From Lachnospiraceae bacterium (GTDB taxonomy: Bacteria > Bacillota > Clostridia > Lachnospirales > Lachnospiraceae): a stretch of 64,000 nt of DNA. How positions within the stretch are numbered: the stretch's first letter is position 1; each line of letters starts with the position of its first letter. The DNA is taken from the NCBI GenBank assembly GCA_031272985.1, contig JAISSU010000029.1, positions 124,001 to 188,000 on the forward strand, in the 5' to 3' direction. Positions 9,200 through 18,016 of the stretch are shown here, piece after piece. Under the pieces are notes generated by a model that saw only the letters and a program-made list of their open reading frames with translations, did no database searches and was not told the DNA's origin. Made by a program: the position numbers and the translations under genes.

Positions 9200-9520
9200 A
9201 TGAAATTCATGAGTGAATTATATGTTTCCGAAGGTCTTAAAAAGAAAAAAGACAAGGTTATCGAAAAACTGATTAAGGATAAATTCCAGCCTAATATCCA
9301 TTTGATTACGAGGGCTGCAAACCCTAAAGATCAGCTTGATATCATTAATTCAATCATGCTTTTGCAAAAGGACTATCCGAAAGATTCTCTATTTGTGGTG
9401 GGTTTAGCAAAGGGATATGAGGACGCTATTAATCTCGCAAAACAGATAATTACGGATGCAAATGAAATGTTCGGAAAACCGGATGTCTCTAAACTAATAA
9501 GGGCAAAAAGTCACGATTAA
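9200..9520 (+). CDS. Conserved hypothetical protein, 106 residues
   Basis: A small basic soluble protein with no membrane segment or signal peptide. It begins MKFMSELYVSEG, has a Lys-rich helix at about 15-32, then alternating strands and helices (IHLITRAANPKDQLDIIN, LFVVGLAKGYEDAI). I do not recognise a characterised family. The ATG at 9200 is chosen because AAGAAGGGGG ends nine bases upstream; the earlier in-frame codon at 9176 overlaps the PBP stop. It lies in the same direction between the PBP gene and a DUF2953 gene. Confidence 0.75.
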   Translation: MKFMSELYVSEGLKKKKDKVIEKLIKDKFQPNIHLITRAANPKDQLDIINSIMLLQKDYPKDSLFVVGLAKGYEDAINLAKQIITDANEMFGKPDVSKLIRAKSHD

Positions 9521-9532
9521 GAGGGAAAAGAT

Positions 9533-10558
9533 TTGCATGTAGTTCTGTTGATTTTGAAAATCATAGGAATAGTGCTGGCATCGGTGATAGGTCTTATACT
9601 GTTGCTGGTTTTACTCGTGCTATTTGCTCCGATTAGTTATAATGTTAAGGTTTTGGCAAACGGCACTTTTGAAGGGCTTGACGCCAAGCTTAAAGCGAGC
9701 TATCTCTTTTTTATCATTCGCGTTAAAGCGCAGTTTCAGGGAAAGAACGCACATTGGAAGGTAAAGCTCCTATGGAAAACCTTGTCCGAAGGGGAGAAAT
9801 GTTTCGGAAAGTCTGAAACCGAAAAGACGACCGAAAACGAAAATGTTAGCGCCAATAACGTGGATGCCAATACGTATGATACGAACACGTTTGAAAGTTC
9901 GGCAGATGTCGATTCCCGGGAGGATGACTTAGATGAACAGGTGATTTCCGAGGATGATGCCGAAGAAATTGAGATTTCAGAGATCTATGACGATGAGTTC
10001 ATGGGCGAAGATGATAATCTGCCAATAGTGGATGAAAAATCCGATCGTAAATCATGGAAAGACCGAACCCGTGGGAAATCCGTCAAAGGCTATGTTGGAT
10101 GGCTTAAGGGCATTAAGAATAAGCTTAAGTCATTTTTCATAAAGTTAAATTGTACAATCAAAGAAATCTATGTTAAGATTAAGAAACTGCTAAAGAAGAA
10201 GGATTTGTGGCTTGGATTTATAGAAAGTGAGATTCATAAACGGGCACTGAAATTCGTACTTTTGCAGTTGAAGAGATTCTTCATACGCATTAAACCAAAA
10301 ACCCTAAATGCGGATTTGAAATTCGGTTTTGAGGATCCGTATACTACGGGGTCGGTACTGGCTGGTTTATCCGTTATTTTTCCTTGGATGGGAGAGGGTA
10401 TCAGAATAACTCCCGATTTTGAGAAAAAATTGTTTGAGGGGAATATATTGCTTAAGGGAAAGTTGCGAGTGATAGCCGCTGTGATTCTGGCTTGGAAGAT
10501 TTTCTGGAATAAGGACGTAAGAAAGACATATACTGATTTCAAAAAGCTAAAAGTGTGA
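9533..10558 (+). CDS. DUF2953 domain-containing membrane protein
   Basis: A 341-residue protein. One N-terminal membrane helix (about 5-32), LLVLFAPISYNV, then a beta segment (about 35-80), a strongly acidic low-complexity linker (about 90-170) and a basic C-terminal DUF2953 domain with FGFEDPYTTG near 265-274 and TPDFEKKLFEGN. In spore formers DUF2953 proteins are often next to gerW/ytfJ, as here (gerW starts 10 bp later), so a sporulation link is reasonable. The start is a TTG at 9533 preceded by GAGGG. Molecular function is unknown. Confidence 0.82.
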   Translation: MHVVLLILKIIGIVLASVIGLILLLVLLVLFAPISYNVKVLANGTFEGLDAKLKASYLFFIIRVKAQFQGKNAHWKVKLLWKTLSEGEKCFGKSETEKTTENENVSANNVDANTYDTNTFESSADVDSREDDLDEQVISEDDAEEIEISEIYDDEFMGEDDNLPIVDEKSDRKSWKDRTRGKSVKGYVGWLKGIKNKLKSFFIKLNCTIKEIYVKIKKLLKKKDLWLGFIESEIHKRALKFVLLQLKRFFIRIKPKTLNADLKFGFEDPYTTGSVLAGLSVIFPWMGEGIRITPDFEKKLFEGNILLKGKLRVIAAVILAWKIFWNKDVRKTYTDFKKLKV

Positions 10559-10568
10559 GGAGGATGAC

Positions 10569-10949
10569 ATGGCAAACGAAAATTTTAAAGGGACTGTAGA
10601 GGCATTATTCGGTGGCTTAAACGGAGTTATCACAACGAAAACAGTCGTCGGGGATGCGATTCATGTCAATGATACAATTATTTTGCCATTGGTGGATGTA
10701 TCTTTTGCTATTGGGGCAGGTGCCTTTCAGGCCGACGCAAAGGACAGGGGAGCAGGTGGAATAGGCGGAAAGATGACCCCTTGTGCCGTATTGGTCATAA
10801 AAGACGGGCAGACAAAGCTCGTCAATATTAAGAATCAAGACACTATGACTAAACTGCTCGACATGGTTCCTGACGTTGTCAACAAATTTCAAAAAAAGAG
10901 TAAACCCGTGACCGAGGAGGAAGTTTCGGATTTATTAAACGAAGCATAG
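10569..10949 (+). CDS. gerW: GerW/YtfJ family sporulation protein
   Basis: A 126-residue protein. GerW (YtfJ) in Bacillus is a forespore product needed for normal spore germination. Features are VEALFGGLNGVITTKTVVGDAI at the N-terminus, a Gly-rich middle (DRGAGGIGGKMTPCAVLVI) and an acidic C-terminus. The ATG follows GAGGAGGATGAC. It is the clearest sign in this window that the organism makes endospores. The AEC carrier gene begins 3 bp after its stop. Confidence 0.92.
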   Translation: MANENFKGTVEALFGGLNGVITTKTVVGDAIHVNDTIILPLVDVSFAIGAGAFQADAKDRGAGGIGGKMTPCAVLVIKDGQTKLVNIKNQDTMTKLLDMVPDVVNKFQKKSKPVTEEEVSDLLNEA

Positions 10950-10952
10950 TTT

Positions 10953-11909
10953 ATGGAATTTATATCTGCTATAGTCAGAGTGTTTCTTTTGGTTGCTCTG
11001 GCAATACCTGGATTTATCTTGCAAAAGTTAAAAAAGCTTCCCGAGAGCTTTTCGGGAGGGCTTACGACATTGATTTTATATGTGACCCTGCCGGTTCTAA
11101 CGGTTACCACGTTTGTTAAAACTCCTTATGAGCCGCAGCTTCTGATGAAAATGAGTGTCGTTCTTTTGTTGTCGGCTATACTTCTGCCATTGGCTTTTAT
11201 TATCAGCAAATTAGCGTTTTCAAAATGGAAGGATGACGCTGCAAAAGGCGCTCTTGTCTCATCCGGATACCTTAATAATTGCGCTTTTATGGGGATACCG
11301 GTTTTGCAGGTTTTCTTTCCTGACAGTAACGAGCCTGTAATTTACGCAGTGGTTTTTGGAGTAATATTCAATATTATTACGTGGACATTATTAGTATATA
11401 CGCTGACAGGCAAAAAGGAGTTCATGAGCATTAAACGAGCATTTCTTAATCCACCATCCTTAGTGCTTTTGATTGCCTTACCGCTTTTCTTTTTAAAGGT
11501 ATCGTTGCCGAGTATGGTATTAGGGGCTCTTGATACGATTGGGGGCCTTACGACGCCGCTTTCCTTGATAATATTGGGAATCAGGTTAGCTGAGATTAAG
11601 CCAAAGGAAATATTCACCTCAGGAAGGGTCTATTTGAGCGCGTTTATTAAACTTATTGTGGTGCCGGCAGTTACTCTTGCCATAATGCTCGGCGTTGAAA
11701 GAATTTTTCCGATTGGAAGCCTTACTGTGGTTTCGATGTTTATGATAATGGGGATGCCTACGGCTTCGAGTGTGATAATGTTTTCGGAAATGTTCGGTGG
11801 TGACAGCCACGAGTCGGCGAAATGTATATTGTTTACAGCGCTCTTAAGCATTTTGACAATACCTTTGATGGCATTAATCGGAGATAATATTATTGCCGCA
11901 GGTTTATGA
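10953..11909 (+). CDS. AEC family transporter (auxin efflux carrier-like)
   Basis: A 318-residue integral membrane protein with about ten helices in two inverted halves. Family hallmarks are GFILQKLKKLP near the start, the broken-helix region SSGYLNNCAFMGIPV near residues 105-119 and MPTASSVIMFSEMF near 270. Bacterial AEC members export or exchange organic acids such as malate or malonate; the substrate here is unknown. It starts 3 bp after gerW, so translation is probably coupled. A GC-rich hairpin (tcccga/ttcggga near 11040-11060) lies inside the first codons. Confidence 0.85.
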   Translation: MEFISAIVRVFLLVALAIPGFILQKLKKLPESFSGGLTTLILYVTLPVLTVTTFVKTPYEPQLLMKMSVVLLLSAILLPLAFIISKLAFSKWKDDAAKGALVSSGYLNNCAFMGIPVLQVFFPDSNEPVIYAVVFGVIFNIITWTLLVYTLTGKKEFMSIKRAFLNPPSLVLLIALPLFFLKVSLPSMVLGALDTIGGLTTPLSLIILGIRLAEIKPKEIFTSGRVYLSAFIKLIVVPAVTLAIMLGVERIFPIGSLTVVSMFMIMGMPTASSVIMFSEMFGGDSHESAKCILFTALLSILTIPLMALIGDNIIAAGL

Positions 11910-12010
11910 TAGTACATAGATAGCAAGTTTCGTTAACAGCAAAAATTTACCGAAATCATTTTAAGTCGGCAATAGAGTAAAGTGACATTACTACATGAGG
12001 ATACGAGAAT

Positions 12011-13012
12011 ATGAAAATATTAGTTATCGGCGATGAAAAAAGATACCTTAAAAACGCGGACATATATAAAGTGCCCGATGGCGCGATTTTATCCTTTCAT
12101 CCTTTGGAAGCGACCGACGATGAATTATTAAAGAACGATTCTGACGCAGAGATTGTCCTGTTGGATGCAATAGTAAAAATCAGCGCATATCTTATTGATA
12201 ATATGCCTAATTTAAAGATGTTGCATTCCGAAGGCGTGGGTTTTGACGGCATAGATTTAGAGGCTGCCACGAAACGCGGGATTTATGTCTGCAATAATAA
12301 AGGCTGCAACGCAAAAGCCGTAGCGGAACAGGCGGTGTTACTGATGTTGGCATTGCTCAGAAATACCGTGGTCGGTGATGCTAAGGTCAGAGCCGGTCTG
12401 CAAATACAGGCGAAACACGCGGCCATGGTTAATGGAATCACCGAGCTTTCGGCCTGCAAAGTGGGACTTCTCGGGTTTGGCGATATTGGACGTGCGACAG
12501 CGAAATTATTGAGGGCTTTTGGGTGCACTGTGTATTATTATAAACCTAATAGATGCGAAAAATCAGTTGAAGAAGAATTGGGAGTCACATATCTGGAGCT
12601 AAATGAACTCGCCGCACAATCTGATATTGTAAGCATTCACACTGCGGTGACTTACGAGACGACAGGCATGGTAGGAAAGGAATTCCTTGGATTAATGAAA
12701 GAGGGTGCCTACCTGATAAATACAGCTCGTGGCGAAATAGTGGATAATGAGGCCTTAAGAGAAGCCTTAATAGAAGGGAAAATCGCGGGAGCAGGTCTGG
12801 ATACGATATACCCTGAGCCGACCACAGCCGATAATCCCGTGGTGGACTTACCGGAAGGCATCCGCGAAAAGGTCATATATTCACCGCATTTTGGAGGCAT
12901 CACAATACAGGGCATGAGACGAGCCCAGAAGCATATGTGGGAAAACGTCGCTAAAATCGCCGCGGGAGAACGCCCTGATTGTATAGTGAATAATGTACAG
13001 AATCGAGGTTAG
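12011..13012 (+). CDS. D-isomer-specific 2-hydroxyacid dehydrogenase
   Basis: A 333-residue NAD-dependent dehydrogenase of the PGDH/D-lactate superfamily. The Rossmann motif is GLLGFGDIGRA (about 155-165). The catalytic Arg lies in NTARGEIVDN, the Glu in the YPEPT segment and the His in SPHFGGIT. The substrate-binding N-terminus is divergent from classical SerA and there is no ACT domain, so 3-phosphoglycerate dehydrogenase is less likely than a 2-keto acid or hydroxypyruvate reductase. A second, distinct dehydrogenase starts 1 bp after its stop. The pair lies just before the sugar island and may serve it, which is inference. Confidence 0.85.
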   Translation: MKILVIGDEKRYLKNADIYKVPDGAILSFHPLEATDDELLKNDSDAEIVLLDAIVKISAYLIDNMPNLKMLHSEGVGFDGIDLEAATKRGIYVCNNKGCNAKAVAEQAVLLMLALLRNTVVGDAKVRAGLQIQAKHAAMVNGITELSACKVGLLGFGDIGRATAKLLRAFGCTVYYYKPNRCEKSVEEELGVTYLELNELAAQSDIVSIHTAVTYETTGMVGKEFLGLMKEGAYLINTARGEIVDNEALREALIEGKIAGAGLDTIYPEPTTADNPVVDLPEGIREKVIYSPHFGGITIQGMRRAQKHMWENVAKIAAGERPDCIVNNVQNRG

Positions 13013-13013
13013 T

Positions 13014-13976
13014 ATGAAAATCGTAATTCTTGACGGTTATACCGAAAACCCCGGCGATTTAAGCTGGGAAGCGCTGCAGGAGTTCGGAGAACTCACAGTG
13101 TATGACAGAACGGCACTGAATGACGACGCTGAAATATTGGAAAGAATCGGAGAAGCGGAGATTATTTTCACGAATAAAACACCGCTTCGGGAAAGCGTCC
13201 TGAGGGAAGCCCCTGCTATTAAATACATCGGGGTATTGGCTACAGGGTACAATGTGGTGGATGTTACTTTCGCTAAAGAAAAAGGGATTGTTGTAACGAA
13301 TATTCCAACATATGGCACTGATGTGGTCGGGCAATTTGCGATAGCTCTGCTTTTAGAAATCTGCCATCACATAGGGCATCATTCAGAAGCAGTGTCAAAG
13401 GGGCGTTGGGAGAGCTGCCCTGATTTTTGCTTCTGGGATTATCCGCTGATTGAATTAAAAGGTAAGACAATGGGAATCATAGGGTTCGGGCGTATCGGGC
13501 AGGTGACCGGTCGTATTGCAAAAGCAATGGGCATGAAAGTCATTGCCAATGATAAATACCAAAACGATGCAGGAAAAGCCATAGCAAAGTATGTGGACTT
13601 GGATACGATTTTTGGCGAATCAGATGTTGTGGTGCTTCACTGCCCGCTTTTTCCTGAAACCGAAGGCATAATAAATAAAGAAAATATTGCAAAAATGAAA
13701 GACGGGGTTATTATCATCAATAACAGCCGCGGTCCATTGATCAATGAAAATGATCTGGCAAAAGCACTTGAAAGCAAAAAGGTCTATGCCGCGGCCGTGG
13801 ACGTGGTATCATCAGAACCCATAAAGGGTGATAATCCGCTATTAAAAGCGCCCAATTGCATAATAACGCCGCATATCAGCTGGGCAGCCCATGAAAGCCG
13901 CGAGAGGCTACTGGGAATAGCCGTGGATAATTTGCGTGCTTTTGTGAATGGAAAGCCGGTGAATATGGTTGGATAA
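13014..13976 (+). CDS. D-2-hydroxyacid dehydrogenase, glycerate dehydrogenase-like
   Basis: A 320-residue NAD(P)-dependent reductase. The Rossmann motif is GIIGFGRIGQVTG, the catalytic Arg is in NNSRGPLINE, the Glu in VVSSEPI and the His in TPHISWAAHESRERL. This last motif is typical of hydroxypyruvate/glycerate dehydrogenases (HprA-like). The ATG at 13014 follows GAGGTTA; an in-frame start at 12993 would overlap the upstream gene. It is only modestly similar to its neighbour, so the two are probably not a recent duplication. Confidence 0.85.
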   Translation: MKIVILDGYTENPGDLSWEALQEFGELTVYDRTALNDDAEILERIGEAEIIFTNKTPLRESVLREAPAIKYIGVLATGYNVVDVTFAKEKGIVVTNIPTYGTDVVGQFAIALLLEICHHIGHHSEAVSKGRWESCPDFCFWDYPLIELKGKTMGIIGFGRIGQVTGRIAKAMGMKVIANDKYQNDAGKAIAKYVDLDTIFGESDVVVLHCPLFPETEGIINKENIAKMKDGVIIINNSRGPLINENDLAKALESKKVYAAAVDVVSSEPIKGDNPLLKAPNCIITPHISWAAHESRERLLGIAVDNLRAFVNGKPVNMVG

Positions 13977-13982
13977 AAACTA

Positions 13983-14511
13983 TTGCAAAGTAAATACTAT
14001 TTATTACGGCGGATAGTGTCCGCTATTCTTGCTATCCTTCTTGTAGTTGCATTAAATTACAGGGGGGTAGCAGCGAATCTTAATAATAATATTTCATCTG
14101 GCGAAATATATTATCAGGCTGACGACGACCCGAGTGTGCCGGGCGGGGTATGCTCGCGGCCGACACGACCTTTGCGCCTGACGGCAATAAATATCTTATT
14201 CTTCTAACTGATGGCGGGGCTTATATGTGGAACAAACCCGGGAACAGCGCCGCATCCGACTACTATCAAGATCCTGACATTGCGGGGATGGCCCAGTGGT
14301 ACTCAAAGTTTATTATGGCGGAAAAGACAGGTCTGGAAATGACTTATCATGTTCCTTTCATCGTTGCTTTTCGGAGCAGGAGTAGTGAAAATGCACTATC
14401 TAAACAGGATAAGGAGGGAAAAGCGCATACGAGAATACAGAAGAAAAAGGCGATAACTATGAAAATGTGCAAATGATTTTTTCGCAGGATTATTTTAGAT
14501 TATTTTATTGA
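13983..14511 (+). pseudogene. Decayed VWA-domain secreted protein
   Basis: Three fragments in different frames read like one broken gene. 13983-14150 encodes a signal-peptide-like start (a basic stretch then AILAILLVVALNYRGVAA). From about 14150 another frame encodes a von Willebrand A-type strand (NKYLILLTDGGAYMW) and a following helix (MAQWYSKFIM). From about 14430 a third frame reads NTEEKGDNYENVQMIFSQDYF and stops at 14511. No fragment alone is a full domain, and the metal-binding DxSxS part is missing. At least two frameshifts or deletions are needed. It could instead be separate small non-genes; the VWA-like strand is the main support. Confidence 0.5.
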
Positions 14512-14536
14512 CATTGTCCTCGGGATGTCTTATATT
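14508..14536 (+). promoter_or_regulatory. Promoter of the GntR regulator gene
   Basis: A consensus TTGACA (14508-14513), exactly 17 bp, then TATATT (14531-14536). Immediately downstream cgaaagataa (14542-14551) and ttatcgtttcg (14578-14588) form an imperfect inverted repeat, and tttatcg occurs twice in tandem (14564 and 14577). These are candidate autoregulatory operators. Confidence 0.75.
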
Positions 14537-14609
14537 TACTTCGAAAGATAATGATGTTTGCGTTTTATCGTGATGTTTATCGTTTCGACTATCAACCGAG
14601 GATTTTGCC

Positions 14610-15344
14610 ATGTCCAGATACCCGAGATATCAGACTGTTTATCAGAGCCTTAAAAAACAAATAGCTGACGGCGAATATGCGCCGAATGATTTTCTTCCCG
14701 TGGAGAGTAAACTGGAGGAAATTTATGGTGTGTCACGCACCACGATACGTAAAGCCGTTGAAAAGCTCGCATCCGAAGGGTTCCTTGAGGTGCGCCAGGG
14801 ACGTGGTACGAAGGTTCTCGAGGCGCACGGCGGACATCTGCAGAATCTTAATTTTGTTACTTCTATTTCCGAAACCATGACTCAAAGAGGGCATACCGTC
14901 ACCACTAAGGGTATATATGTGGATGTGGTGGAGGCGAGCAAAAGACGCTCTGAACGTTTGCAAGTGCCTGTTAAAACACCACTTTACAGAGTTCAGAGGG
15001 TTCAGTTGGCCGATGGTATTCCTACTGCCATTCTAGAGAATTATATCGATACGCGACTCGCCCCGAATCTGGAATTAAAGTCATCTCAAATCGTGTCTCT
15101 GTATGCCTTTTTGGAAAAGGAGTACGGATTGGAAATCGACCGCTCAGAGGACGTTATTTCGGCTAAGAACGCTGATTTTAAGGAGTCGCAAATGCTGGAT
15201 GTAAAGCCCGAAACTGCACTTCTGATTTTACATCGTGTCACATATTCGGGGAATAAGCCCGTGACTTATGATGTGAGCACAGTAAGAGCGGACAGATATC
15301 AGCTTGAGATCTTCGGAGTCGGAAGACAGCGCAGCGAAAACTAA
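14610..15344 (+). CDS. GntR family transcriptional regulator (HutC subfamily, UTRA domain)
   Basis: A 244-residue regulator. The winged helix-turn-helix covers about 1-75 (YQSLKKQIADGEY, LPVESKLEEIYGVSRTTIRKAVEKL, then the wing EVRQGRGTKV). A UTRA effector-binding domain covers about 90-240 with LYRVQRVQLADGIPTA and LLILHRVTY. HutC-type regulators bind small sugars, sugar phosphates or amino acids and usually repress adjacent catabolic genes. The start has GAGGA seven bases upstream. It has its own consensus promoter and terminator and precedes the aldolase/kinase/ABC operon, of which it is the obvious candidate regulator. Confidence 0.9.
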   Translation: MSRYPRYQTVYQSLKKQIADGEYAPNDFLPVESKLEEIYGVSRTTIRKAVEKLASEGFLEVRQGRGTKVLEAHGGHLQNLNFVTSISETMTQRGHTVTTKGIYVDVVEASKRRSERLQVPVKTPLYRVQRVQLADGIPTAILENYIDTRLAPNLELKSSQIVSLYAFLEKEYGLEIDRSEDVISAKNADFKESQMLDVKPETALLILHRVTYSGNKPVTYDVSTVRADRYQLEIFGVGRQRSEN

Positions 15345-15457
15345 GCAAAGATAATTATAAATTACAGATTTTGTTAAACAAAATACACTTTTTAGACAAT
15401 TCATGCGAAATATCATGATGAATAATATGCCTAAATTGGGGTAAGGCAAACCACTTT

Positions 15458-15494
15458 GAGACGGACAACATGTAGAAATCCCGCCTCTTTTTTT
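15458..15494 (+). terminator. Terminator after the GntR regulator
   Basis: gagacgg (15458-15464) and ccgcctc (15481-15487) pair with one A-C mismatch and are followed by seven T (15488-15494). It separates the regulator from the operon. I see nothing else in 15345-15457 beyond AT-rich sequence. Confidence 0.6.
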
Positions 15495-15593
15495 GTGCAT
15501 AATGTTTAAAAAGATGACTGTTATTATCAATTTAATACAAATAATGGACATAAAAATTCGTCACTATGACAGAGGAAATCAGATGAAACATCG

Positions 15594-15644
15594 TTGACGC
15601 TAAAAGATAATTATGATATTATTCAAATGCGAAACATAATTATC
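15594..15644 (+). promoter_or_regulatory. Promoter and twin palindromic operator of the sugar operon
   Basis: TTGACG (15594-15599), 17 bp, then TATTAT (15617-15622) forms a strong promoter. Two copies of the palindrome ATAATTAT flank the -10 box: gataattatg (15606-15615) in the spacer and cataattatc (15635-15644) near +10. Together they make a perfect 10-bp inverted repeat with centres 29 bp apart. The position suggests repressor binding, perhaps by the adjacent GntR protein. The classical HutC half-site pattern (GT..TA..AC) is not evident, so the binder is uncertain. Confidence 0.7.
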
Positions 15645-15671
15645 TATTTTGACTCTTGTCGGAGGATGAAT

Positions 15672-16364
15672 ATGCGAATCAGCTATAAGGATATCCCGAA
15701 AATGATAGATGTCAGTTGCGTCCGCACGGATGTGACATATGAAGAAATAAAGGCTATGGCGCTGTGTTCCATAAAATACGGTTTTATTTGTGCTTTTGCG
15801 ATGCCGTGTTTTACTAAGATGCTTAAAGAATATCTGTTAGGCTCAAATGTCATGCTCGGAGGAGTCGTGGGATTCCCAAGCGGCGCCGATACGATGCAAC
15901 AAAAAATTGATTGCGCTAAGTACATGAAGTCACTCGGATGTGATGAGATTGATATGGTTATTAACGTCGGGGCGCTACGCTCGAGGGACGATGCTTTCGT
16001 TTCGGAGGAAATCGAAAAAGTCGTGGAGGCTGCGGATGGTATTCCCGTTAAGTCTATACTTGAAATCGCATATCTTACGGATGATGAGATAATAAGGGGC
16101 TGTAAAGCTGCGGTTAAGGGCGGTGTGACTTTTGTAAAATCCGGCACCGGTTGGGCGAGTAAACCCACTATTGTCGAAACAATTGAATTAATGAAAAAAG
16201 CTGTCGGAAATACCGCGAAAATTAAAGCTGCGGGCGGTGTTAGGACCTTAAATGACTTAGAAGCTATGGCTGAGGCAGGCTGCGAGAGATTCGGAATCAG
16301 CATGAACTCCGCGCTTAACATTCTGAAAGAGGCTTATGACAGGGACGGTGTCGAATTCAAATAA
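15672..16364 (+). CDS. DeoC-type class I aldolase
   Basis: A 230-residue TIM-barrel aldolase of the deoxyribose-phosphate aldolase family. The Schiff-base lysine is Lys156 in TFVKSGTGW and the second active-site lysine is Lys185 in KIKAAGGVRT; GFPSG, DMVINVG and LEIAYLTDDE are also conserved. True DeoC cleaves 2-deoxyribose 5-phosphate to acetaldehyde and glyceraldehyde 3-phosphate. The operon has an FGGY kinase rather than a nucleoside phosphorylase or DeoK, so the substrate may be another phosphorylated ketose or deoxysugar. The ATG at 15672 is chosen because GGAGG (15661-15665) precedes it; the longer frame from 15594 starts inside the promoter. Confidence 0.85.
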   Translation: MRISYKDIPKMIDVSCVRTDVTYEEIKAMALCSIKYGFICAFAMPCFTKMLKEYLLGSNVMLGGVVGFPSGADTMQQKIDCAKYMKSLGCDEIDMVINVGALRSRDDAFVSEEIEKVVEAADGIPVKSILEIAYLTDDEIIRGCKAAVKGGVTFVKSGTGWASKPTIVETIELMKKAVGNTAKIKAAGGVRTLNDLEAMAEAGCERFGISMNSALNILKEAYDRDGVEFK

Positions 16365-16444
16365 GTCATTTTAGCGTGGCTAACCGGGTGTTATAGAAAA
16401 GTAACTGATTTAAATGAAAAGCAAAATAAGAGAGGGTGTTTGGT

Positions 16445-18016
16445 TTGGCAACAAAAAATACCTACATAATTGCATACGATCTGGGGACGGGCGGAATTAA
16501 AACGTCTTTGTTTGATGAGAAAGGCAAAAAAATCAAAAGCGTTTTCGGGCAATGTGAGACTCTATACCCGCAAATGGACTTTCGCGAGCAAAAGCCCTCC
16601 GACTGGTGGGAGCTTGTGGTGCGCTCTACCAAAGATTTGCTCTCATCGGTGGATGTAGAGCCAAATGATATCGCGGCGTTAGCCTGTTCGGGACATAGCC
16701 TCGGAGTGGTTCCCTTAAGCAGTGACGGAGAATTGCTTCTTACTCAAGTCCCCATTTGGACCGACGCGAGAGCCGCGAAACTTTCCGAACAGGTTTTTTC
16801 GAATATGACTGAGGAAGAATGGTATTTAAAGACAGGAAATGGCTTCCCCGCTCATTTGTACTCGGCTTTTAAGATTCTCTGGTACAAACGCAATATGCCC
16901 GATATTTATGATAAAACCTATAAGTTTATAGGTACGAAGGACTTCTTAAATTTTAAACTTACAGGCGTAATCGCAACAGACCACTCATATGCTACGGGGA
17001 GCGGGGTCTATGATCTGGAAGCATTAGACTACGATAAAAAACTAATAGAAACATTTGGTCTTGAAAAAGAAAAATTTCCGTATTTACTCGAATCATCACA
17101 GCTGATCGGAAAAATATTGCCCCGGGCGGCAAAGGAACTGGGTCTTGGCGAAAATGTAATGGTCGCCGCAGGTGGCGTGGATAATGCCTGTATGTCTGCG
17201 GGGGCGGGATGTGTGGAAGAAGGAATGGCGTATACGTCTTTGGGAACGTCGGCCTGGGTGGCAGTGACTTCGAGGAAACCCGTGCTGAATGATAAAACCA
17301 GACCCTATGTTTTCGGGCATCTGATAAAAGGGATGTATGTTTCGGCGGAATCAATCTTTTCGGCAGGAAATACTTACAGATGGGTGAGGGATACGCTTTG
17401 TCAGGACATAAAAAGCAAAGAAGATGAGGGCGGTGAAAATGCTTACGTAGTTATGGATAGATTAGCCATGGAATCGCCAATCGGTTCGAATGGGCTCATA
17501 TTTGTCCCCACACTTGCGGGAGGCAATGCTCTTGATGACAGCGTGGACGCTAAGGGCGCCATTACAGGATTGGATTTAAAGCACTCCCGAGCAGATATAA
17601 TCAGGTGCGCATTGGAAGGAATATGTTTCGGACTTAAGAATGCTTTGGAAGTACTTCGCAGATACGTGACGATAGCGGATGAAATCCTCATTGTCGGAGG
17701 CGGTGCGAAAAGTGCGTATTGGAGACAAATGTTTGCGGACGTTTATAACGTCACAATTACGGAATCGGCAGTGCAGGAAGATGCGGGTTCGTTAGGCGCC
17801 TTTGCTTGCGCGGCAATCGGAATAGGAATTTGGAAGGATTTCTCGCCTTTAAAAGAGATTAATCATCCTATTAGCGAAGTGAAGCCGCAAAGTGAAAATG
17901 TAAAACTTTATGAGTCCTTATTTAAAGTCTTTATGCATGTGAATGCGTTGCAAAGTGAGATTGCAGAATTCGCAAAATCAGTGAAGACTGATGAAGTTAA
18001 AGCGGAACAACAATAA
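16445..18016 (+). CDS. FGGY-family carbohydrate kinase
   Basis: A 523-residue sugar kinase with two actin-like ATPase domains. AYDLGTGGIKTSLFD at the N-terminus is the phosphate-1 motif. GGVDNACMSAGAG and TSLGTSAWVAV mark the domain border, and VGGGAKSAYWRQMFADV with AGSLGAFACAAIG is the C-terminal FGGY signature. It is nearest in layout to xylulokinases but I cannot assign a substrate. A TTG at 16445 is preferred because AGAGGG (16431-16436) lies eight bases upstream; a GTG at 16436 would lie inside that site. The 3' end is the first unit of a 15-bp repeat array. Confidence 0.87.
   Translation: MATKNTYIIAYDLGTGGIKTSLFDEKGKKIKSVFGQCETLYPQMDFREQKPSDWWELVVRSTKDLLSSVDVEPNDIAALACSGHSLGVVPLSSDGELLLTQVPIWTDARAAKLSEQVFSNMTEEEWYLKTGNGFPAHLYSAFKILWYKRNMPDIYDKTYKFIGTKDFLNFKLTGVIATDHSYATGSGVYDLEALDYDKKLIETFGLEKEKFPYLLESSQLIGKILPRAAKELGLGENVMVAAGGVDNACMSAGAGCVEEGMAYTSLGTSAWVAVTSRKPVLNDKTRPYVFGHLIKGMYVSAESIFSAGNTYRWVRDTLCQDIKSKEDEGGENAYVVMDRLAMESPIGSNGLIFVPTLAGGNALDDSVDAKGAITGLDLKHSRADIIRCALEGICFGLKNALEVLRRYVTIADEILIVGGGAKSAYWRQMFADVYNVTITESAVQEDAGSLGAFACAAIGIGIWKDFSPLKEINHPISEVKPQSENVKLYESLFKVFMHVNALQSEIAEFAKSVKTDEVKAEQQ

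Noticed and set aside
12011-13976. Serine biosynthesis pair serA/serC
   Set aside because: Both are 2-hydroxyacid dehydrogenases and no aminotransferase is adjacent; the second resembles glycerate dehydrogenase.
15683-16321. 212-residue open frame antisense to the DeoC-type aldolase
   Set aside because: The sense frame has both catalytic lysines and a ribosome-binding site; the antisense frame is a composition effect.
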